In this document: in pieces, positions 59,211 to 64,000 of the stretch
Position numbering within the stretch: the first letter of the stretch is position 1
How the letters are laid out: each line of letters opens with the position of its first letter
NCBI RefSeq assembly: GCF_030418305.1
Contig: NZ_JAUHPX010000002.1
Location: 310,001 to 374,000, forward strand
Direction: 5' to 3'
Length of the DNA: 64,000 nucleotides
Source: Demequina lignilytica
GTDB lineage: Bacteria > Actinomycetota > Actinomycetes > Actinomycetales > Demequinaceae
Notes under the pieces: generated by a model
The model's input: the letters and a program-made list of their open reading frames with translations, nothing else
Database searches by the model: none
Told to the model about the DNA's origin: nothing
Made by a program: the position numbers and the translations under genes

Positions 59211-59947
59211 TGGACGTCCACGACCTGGCAGCCGGCTACGCGATCGGAGCCCTCGACCCCGAGGAGCTCCGCGACTTCGAGGCGCACCTCGACGCGTGCG
59301 CCCGATGCCGCGCCGAGCTGCGCTCGCTCGCGACAGCCGTCGAGGCGCTCGCCGAGACGCGGGACGATGCGGTGCCGGGCCCCTCGGCCGACCTCGCCTC
59401 CCGGATCGCCCGCGAGGTGCGGGACACGCCGCAGGCGCCGCGACCGGCATCGTCCCTTGCCGCGGCGCGACGGCGGCGCCCCGTCGCACGGGTGCTCGCC
59501 CTGGCCGCCGCCGTCCTGGTGGTGGCCGGCGTGGGCGTCGTCTCGCTGCTCCAGGGCCTCGGCACCGACGGCTCGACCATCACCGACTACGAGCGGATCC
59601 GGGCCGCGGGCGATCGCGAGGATCTGACGCTCGGGCTCGGCGAGGCGACGGTCTGGATCTCGCATGCCGTGGGCGGCGAGGAGGCGGACGGCGTCGCGAT
59701 CGACGGCTCGCTCCCCGCGCTGGGCGACGACCTCACCTACCAGGTGTGGGTGGTGCCGGCCGACGGCGGCGCACCCGTGCCCGGGCCGGTGCTGCGGCCC
59801 ACGCCCGACGGCACCTACGCATCGTCCTGGATCACGCCGCTCGGCGGCGCCGCCGCGGTGGCCGTGTCCGTCGAGCCGTGGGACCCCGACCGGCCCGAGG
59901 AGGGCTCCACCACGCCCACGGAGGTGGTGGCGGCCGTCGAGCTCTAG
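59210..59947 (+). CDS. anti-sigma factor (RskA-like, zinc anti-sigma domain)
   Basis: Protein of 245 aa. The N-terminus DVHDLAAGYAIGALDPEELRDFEAHLDACARCRAEL carries the zinc motif His26-x3-Cys30-x2-Cys33. A linker with two dispersed motifs (59361, 59446) leads to one membrane helix (VLALAAAVLVVAGVGVVSLL) and an extracellular RskA-type domain (TYQVWVVPADGGAPVPGPVLRP). It would hold the sigma factor at the membrane until outside stress triggers cleavage. The start overlaps the sigma stop (TGATG); GTG 59207 is also possible. Confidence 0.9.
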   Translation: MDVHDLAAGYAIGALDPEELRDFEAHLDACARCRAELRSLATAVEALAETRDDAVPGPSADLASRIAREVRDTPQAPRPASSLAAARRRRPVARVLALAAAVLVVAGVGVVSLLQGLGTDGSTITDYERIRAAGDREDLTLGLGEATVWISHAVGGEEADGVAIDGSLPALGDDLTYQVWVVPADGGAPVPGPVLRPTPDGTYASSWITPLGGAAAVAVSVEPWDPDRPEEGSTTPTEVVAAVEL

Positions 59948-59987
59948 CCGACCGCCGCATCGTCCCGGCTCTGGAAGAATGTCCCCC

Positions 59988-62744
59988 ATGACTTCTCGCA
60001 TCCCTGACAAGGCGACCGTCGACGGCCTCGAGGACCGCTGGAACGAGTCGTGGGAGGCCGCCGGGACCTACCGGTTCGACGAGTCGGCCACCCGTGAGCA
60101 GGTCTACTCGATCGACACCCCTCCGCCGACCGTCTCCGGGTCGCTGCACGTGGGTCACGTGTTCTCATACACGCACACCGACGTGGTCGCGCGCTACCAG
60201 CGCATGCAGGGCCGCGAGGTCTTCTACCCGATGGGCTGGGACGACAACGGCCTGCCGACCGAGCGCCGCGTGCAGAACTACTACGGCGTGCGCTGCGACC
60301 CGACGCTGCCGTACGTGGACGGCTACGAGCCGCCGTTCGCGGGTGGTGAGGGCAAGTCGGTCAAGGCCGCGGACCAGCAGCCGATCTCCCGTCGCAACTT
60401 CGTCGAGCTGTGCGAACGCCTCACCGCCGAGGACGAGAAGCAGTTCGAGGCGCTGTGGCGCCACCTGGGCCTGTCCGTGGACTGGTCGCGCACCTACCAG
60501 ACCATCTCCCCGTCCTCGCAGGCCGTGGCGCAGCAGGCGTTCCTGCGCGGGCTCGGCCGCGGCGAGTGCTACCAGGCCGAGGCGCCCACGCTGTGGGACG
60601 TGACGTTCCGCACGGCCGTCGCGCAGGCCGAGCTCGAGGACCGCGAGCGGCCCGGCGCGTACCACCGCCTCGCCTTCGAGCCCGCGGCCGACATGGAGGA
60701 GGCCACGGGCTCCTTCGGGACCGTCTGGATCGAGACCACCCGCCCGGAGCTGCTGCCCGCATGCGTGGCGCTGGTCGCGCACCCGGACGACGAGCGCTAC
60801 CAGGGGCTGTTCGGCACCCATGTACGGACCCCGCTGTTCGGCGTCGAGGTCCCCGTGGTGCCGCACCACCTGGCGCAGCCCGACAAGGGCTCCGGCATCG
60901 CGATGATCTGCACCTTCGGCGACATCACCGACGTGACGTGGTGGCGCGAGCTCAAGCTGCCGACGCGTCCGGTGCTCGGCTGGGACGGCCGGGTGCTCCC
61001 CGAGGCGCCGGCGGGGATCTCCTCCCCCGAGGGGCTCGCCGCGTACGGCGAGATCGCCGGGATGACCGTGTTCTCCGCCCAGAAGCGGATCGTCGAGATG
61101 CTGGTCGAGCAGGGCCTCATGGAGGGCGAGCCGCGCCCGATCAGCCACCCGGTGAAGTTCTTCGAGAAGGGCGACAAGCCGCTCGAGATCGTGACCACCC
61201 GGCAGTGGTACATCCGCAACGGCGGCACCGACGCCGCGCTCAACGACGCGCTGGTCGCGCGCGGCGCGGAGCTCGACTTCGTGCCCGACTTCATGCGCGT
61301 GCGCTACGAGAACTGGGTGAAGGGACTCACGGGCGACTGGCTGATCTCGCGCCAGCGCTTCTTCGGCGTGCCGATCCCGGTCTGGTACCCGGTGCTCGCG
61401 GACGGCTCGCCCGACTACGACAACCCGATCGTGCCGTCCGAGGACGCGCTCCCGGTGGACCCGTCGGCCGACGTTCCGTCCGGCTACACCGCCGATCAGC
61501 GCGACGTGCCCGGCGGCTTCACGGGCGAGAAGGACATCATGGACACGTGGGCGACGTCGTCGCTCACCCCGCAGATCGTGTGCGGCTGGCGCGACAACCC
61601 CGCGCTCTTCGCCGCGACGTTCCCCATGGACCTGCGCCCGCAGGGCCAGGACATCATCCGCACCTGGCTGTTCTCCACGGTGGTGCGCTCGCACGCCGAG
61701 CACGGCACCCTGCCGTGGAAGCACGCGGCGATCTCCGGCTGGATCCTCGATCCCGACCGCAAGAAGATGTCGAAGTCGAAGGGCAACGTGGTGACCCCGA
61801 TGGGACTGCTCGAGTCGCACGGCTCGGACGCGGTCCGCTACTGGGCCGCCGCGGCACGCCTGGGCACCGACGCCGCGTTCGACGAGGGCCAGATGAAGAT
61901 CGGCCGCCGCCTCGCGATGAAGGTGCTGAACGCGTCGAAGTTCGTGCTGGGCGCGTCCGGCGTCGCGACCGCCGCGGGTTCCTCGCTCGCCGAGGGCGTG
62001 TCCGCGGCCGCCGCCGTCACCGCCAAGCCGGTGACCGAGGCCCTCGACGCCGCGATGCTGTCCGCGCTGGCTGACGTCGTGGACGCCGCGACGGCCGCGC
62101 TCGACAACTACGACCACACGAAGGCCCTCGAGGTCGCCGAGACCCTGTTCTGGACGTTCTGCGACGACTACCTCGAGCTGGTGAAGACCCGCGCGTACGA
62201 CGGCGCCGCGCCCGGCGAGGCCATCGACCCGTTCGCGCCGTGCTCCGAAGGCGCCGCGTCCGCTCGCGCCACGCTGGTGACCGCGCTGGGCGTGTTCCTG
62301 CGCCTGTTCGCGCCGGTGCTGCCGTTCGCGACCGAGGAGGTCTGGAGCTGGTACCAGGAGGGCTCGGTGCACCGCGCCGCGTGGCCCGTCTCGGCGCCGG
62401 TGCGGGCCGCCGCCGACTCGACGTCGGGGGGCGCGCCGCTGCTGGCCGCCGCCGGCGAGGCACTCTCGGTGCTCCGCAAGGTGAAGTCCGAGGCGAAGGT
62501 GTCGCAGCGCACCGAGATCGAGTCGATCGACCTGCTGGTGCCCGAGGCGAAGGTCGCGTTCGTGCGGGCGGCGGAGCCCGACCTGCTCGCGGCCGGCCGG
62601 GTGCGGACCATGCAGATCGTGGACGCGGTCGCGGCGCTTGAGCCGGGCGTGGACGGTGAGGCGCCGGAGGACGGCTCGGTCGACGAGATCGCGGATCCGA
62701 CGGTGATGCGGACGGAGAACGCGGCTCTGGTCACGGAGGCTTGA
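59988..62744 (+). CDS. valS: valyl-tRNA synthetase
   Basis: Protein of 918 aa. The class I signature is PPPTVSGSLHVGHVFSYTHTD (HVGH) and KKMSKSKGNVVTP (KMSKS). TERRVQNYYGVRCDPTLPY and DEKQFEALWRHLGLSVDWSRTY mark the archaeal/Rickettsia-like ValRS group used by many actinobacteria; the editing domain lies between. The tail has no long coiled coil but an anticodon-binding domain and a short Asp/Glu-rich end. It charges tRNA-Val in the cytoplasm and is essential. No T-box leader is present; the gap from the anti-sigma gene is 40 bp and contains one dispersed motif. Confidence 0.95.
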   Translation: MTSRIPDKATVDGLEDRWNESWEAAGTYRFDESATREQVYSIDTPPPTVSGSLHVGHVFSYTHTDVVARYQRMQGREVFYPMGWDDNGLPTERRVQNYYGVRCDPTLPYVDGYEPPFAGGEGKSVKAADQQPISRRNFVELCERLTAEDEKQFEALWRHLGLSVDWSRTYQTISPSSQAVAQQAFLRGLGRGECYQAEAPTLWDVTFRTAVAQAELEDRERPGAYHRLAFEPAADMEEATGSFGTVWIETTRPELLPACVALVAHPDDERYQGLFGTHVRTPLFGVEVPVVPHHLAQPDKGSGIAMICTFGDITDVTWWRELKLPTRPVLGWDGRVLPEAPAGISSPEGLAAYGEIAGMTVFSAQKRIVEMLVEQGLMEGEPRPISHPVKFFEKGDKPLEIVTTRQWYIRNGGTDAALNDALVARGAELDFVPDFMRVRYENWVKGLTGDWLISRQRFFGVPIPVWYPVLADGSPDYDNPIVPSEDALPVDPSADVPSGYTADQRDVPGGFTGEKDIMDTWATSSLTPQIVCGWRDNPALFAATFPMDLRPQGQDIIRTWLFSTVVRSHAEHGTLPWKHAAISGWILDPDRKKMSKSKGNVVTPMGLLESHGSDAVRYWAAAARLGTDAAFDEGQMKIGRRLAMKVLNASKFVLGASGVATAAGSSLAEGVSAAAAVTAKPVTEALDAAMLSALADVVDAATAALDNYDHTKALEVAETLFWTFCDDYLELVKTRAYDGAAPGEAIDPFAPCSEGAASARATLVTALGVFLRLFAPVLPFATEEVWSWYQEGSVHRAAWPVSAPVRAAADSTSGGAPLLAAAGEALSVLRKVKSEAKVSQRTEIESIDLLVPEAKVAFVRAAEPDLLAAGRVRTMQIVDAVAALEPGVDGEAPEDGSVDEIADPTVMRTENAALVTEA

Positions 62745-62764
62745 CCCCCCGCCCCTCGGGACGG

Positions 62765-63766
62765 TCAGCGTCGCATTCCGCCGATCGCTGACCGCTGCGG
62801 GGCGCTGTCTGTCGTACGCCTGACCGCGAGCACGTCTCTCACCACCGACCGGCACCACTGCGGCCGCTCGGTGATGTCCGCGTAGGTCAGCCGCACGGTG
62901 AGGATGCCCATGCTTGCGAGGATCGCGTCCCGCCGGACGTCGCGTTGACGCTGGTACGGGGTCGAGTGATAGGCGGCGCCGTCGAGCTCCACAGCAGTCA
63001 TGGTCGCCGCGTCGTACATGTCGATCCGGAACAGCTCGCCACGCACCCGCACGCGGTGCTGGCGGACCAGCTGCCCGAACTCCCTCGTGTTGAAGACCCT
63101 CCGCGCACCGTGCTCCTCGAGATGGCTCTCCGCTCCCCGCGCCGCAGCCTCGATGCGGGCGAGCAGCTCTCGACGTGACCTGCACCGAGGCACGCGGGCG
63201 AGCGTGGCAGCGAGCCGGTCAGGCGTGGTCGCACGCGTCGCGATCGCCCGGTACACCACCCGCCCCCGGCTGTCTCGTGGCAGCGTGCCGAACCCGAGGA
63301 CGATCGCCAGGTCACGGGAGACCAGCGTCAGGGACCCGACGCGACCCGCCGTGAGGTTCCAGGTCACGCGTCGGACCCGCACCCACTCGGGACCCCGTGG
63401 CCGGTCCGTGTGGGGAACCACCAGGTCGATCTGCGACGGCGGCGCATCGATCAGGCCCCACACGAACAGCGCGGCCGCGCCCGAGAGCGCCGCGTTCGCG
63501 CCGGCCCACAACAGGGCCGCATCCGCACGGGCGACGAATGAATCGGCGTGCAAGCTCGAGACGTACGCGTCCGGGAGCAGCCTCACGACCTCGCCGCGCT
63601 CGATCGCCGTGCGTGCACGCCGCTCCGAGGACATCGCGACCAGCTCTGCGAGCCGGAAGGCGCGAGGTTCGCGCGCGAGCCGCGCCGCCATCGCCTCGCC
63701 GGGCTGCAGCACCGGTATCGGCCTGAGGTGCGTCATGCACTCGTTGTAGGTCAGCCCGGTCGTCAT
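62765..63766 (-). CDS. DUF559 domain protein with N-terminal AbiEi-like region
   Basis: Protein of 333 aa. The N-terminal part, FRLAELVAMSSERRARTAIERGEVVRLLPDAYV, resembles the winged-helix start of AbiEi-type antitoxins; the middle is mixed. The C-terminal domain, RVRVRGELFRIDMYDAATMTAVELDGAAYHSTPYQRQRDVRRDAILASMGILTVRLTYADI, is a DUF559/Vsr-like endonuclease fold with D-x20-E-x-D. Such proteins are widespread in actinobacteria, of uncertain function. It converges with valS, 20 bp away. Codon use is slightly less biased than in valS. Confidence 0.78.
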   Translation of the reverse strand: MTTGLTYNECMTHLRPIPVLQPGEAMAARLAREPRAFRLAELVAMSSERRARTAIERGEVVRLLPDAYVSSLHADSFVARADAALLWAGANAALSGAAALFVWGLIDAPPSQIDLVVPHTDRPRGPEWVRVRRVTWNLTAGRVGSLTLVSRDLAIVLGFGTLPRDSRGRVVYRAIATRATTPDRLAATLARVPRCRSRRELLARIEAAARGAESHLEEHGARRVFNTREFGQLVRQHRVRVRGELFRIDMYDAATMTAVELDGAAYHSTPYQRQRDVRRDAILASMGILTVRLTYADITERPQWCRSVVRDVLAVRRTTDSAPQRSAIGGMRR

Positions 63767-63913
63767 GAGCGGGGGCCGACACCGCCTGGGGATCGGACCG
63801 GGGCTCGCTCACGCCTGGGGAAACCGAAGCGACGTCGGTGGGTGTCCCCCTTCAGGCGGCAACCTGCCGCAACCGTCCCTGGTTGTCCCCTGGTGAGAGG
63901 GTGCGGGTGCGGG

Positions 63914-64000
63914 TCAGGCCGCGCCGGCCTCCAGGTCGCGGCCCTCGAACGTCGGCTCGCCGCGCCTCAGCACCGTCGCCTCCGTCACCACCACGCGGGA
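63914..64000 (-). CDS. C-terminal end of a gene running off the right edge
   Basis: The last 28 codons and the stop are in frame at the window edge: VVVTEATVLRRGEPTFEGRD then LEAGAA. Too short to name. Between this stop and the DUF559 gene, 63767-63913 shows no gene. Confidence 0.4.
   Translation of the reverse strand, partial: SRVVVTEATVLRRGEPTFEGRDLEAGAA

Larger units (their letters stand above)
12104..59966. repeat. dispersed GGGACGATGC motif family
   Basis: The 9-mer GGACGATGC or its complement starts at about 12105, 13329, 17419, 19612, 19811, 20387, 21994, 22640, 30804, 32472, 35431, 36992, 38335, 38619, 38637, 40120, 51717, 53154, 54852, 59362, 59447, 59819 and 59957. Fifteen of these carry the extra G (GGGACGATGC). 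Near variants AACGATGCGG occur near 16249 and 34564. Flanks favour S before and GG after. Both strands and both coding and intergenic positions are used; within proteins it falls mostly in linkers and tails (read as RDDA or ASS). Positions may be off by one or two bases. Confidence 0.8.

Noticed and set aside
59948..59987. T-box or other leader regulating valS
   Set aside because: The gap is 40 bp and holds no specifier stem or antiterminator.
1..64000. tRNA, rRNA or CRISPR features
   Set aside because: No T-arm GTTCGA-type consensus with matching acceptor stems, no rRNA segments and no regularly spaced repeats were seen by eye.

Overview
The window is chromosomal DNA from a high-GC Gram-positive bacterium (Actinomycetota, probably Micrococcales). 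The evidence is the strong G/C bias at third codon positions, frequent GTG starts, TAnnnT -10 boxes placed 6-7 nt before start codons (leaderless genes), many 4-bp ATGA/GTGA overlaps, and families typical of that phylum (DUF2316, DUF4383, zinc-type anti-sigma factor with ECF sigma factor, Arr, archaeal-like ValRS). Species cannot be set from sequence alone. No rRNA, tRNA, CRISPR array or recombinase was seen.

Layout. (1) 1-8.8 kb is visibly less GC-rich accessory DNA. It carries a three-gene, translationally coupled set on the minus strand (DUF6361 protein, double-HKD phospholipase-D-like protein, large SF2 helicase) that looks like an anti-phage or anti-plasmid system, flanked by a divergent DUF429 protein, a membrane protein and a lipoprotein. 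(2) 8.99-12.1 kb is one MDR-family oxidoreductase gene cut in two by a 2.15-kb insert. The insert holds an AspBHI/MspJI-like modification-dependent restriction endonuclease and a Cys-rich small protein, with a 32-bp imperfect direct repeat around the endonuclease gene. (3) 12.1-24.1 kb is ordinary chromosome: APC permease, secreted M28 peptidase, membrane-anchored serine hydrolase, a convergent pair of paralogous Cys-tailed proteins, rifampin ADP-ribosyltransferase with a membrane partner, GNAT, a Bcr/CflA-type exporter with divergent MarR regulator and a perfect operator, a VOC protein and a UvrD-like helicase. (4) 24.2-28.7 kb is a single 1499-codon gene of unknown family ending in a papain-like cysteine protease domain, a candidate effector or toxin. 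(5) 28.8-42.3 kb holds a TetR cluster with a hydrolase-glycosyltransferase fusion, DHA2 exporter, small membrane proteins, RraB-like/GNAT genes, a copper/persulfide-type operator with a Cys-rich mini-protein, CotH kinase lipoprotein, arginine deiminase and an Abhydrolase_9 membrane protein.

(6) 42.3-50.7 kb is a sugar-utilisation operon: binding lipoprotein, two permeases, class II aldolase, ADP-dependent sugar kinase, mannose-6-phosphate isomerase-like protein and DUF4432 epimerase-like protein, divergent from a DeoR regulator. No ABC ATPase is encoded, so a shared ATPase elsewhere is expected. (7) 50.7-64 kb has a VOC protein, an F420-reductase-like protein with divergent MarR, a sulfide:quinone oxidoreductase with a CstR/CsoR-type operator and a 47-aa partner ORF, a holin-like membrane protein, a CPA2 antiporter, a CMD-family protein, DUF4383, an ECF sigma/anti-sigma pair, valS, a DUF559 protein and the end of a further gene at the right edge.

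A striking genome-scale feature is a short motif, GGGACGATGC (either strand), found 15 times as the 10-mer and 23 times as the 9-mer GGACGATGC between 12 and 60 kb. It is almost absent from the accessory parts (one 9-mer in the first 8.8 kb, none in the insert). It is therefore both an unexplained repeat family and a marker of which DNA is resident.
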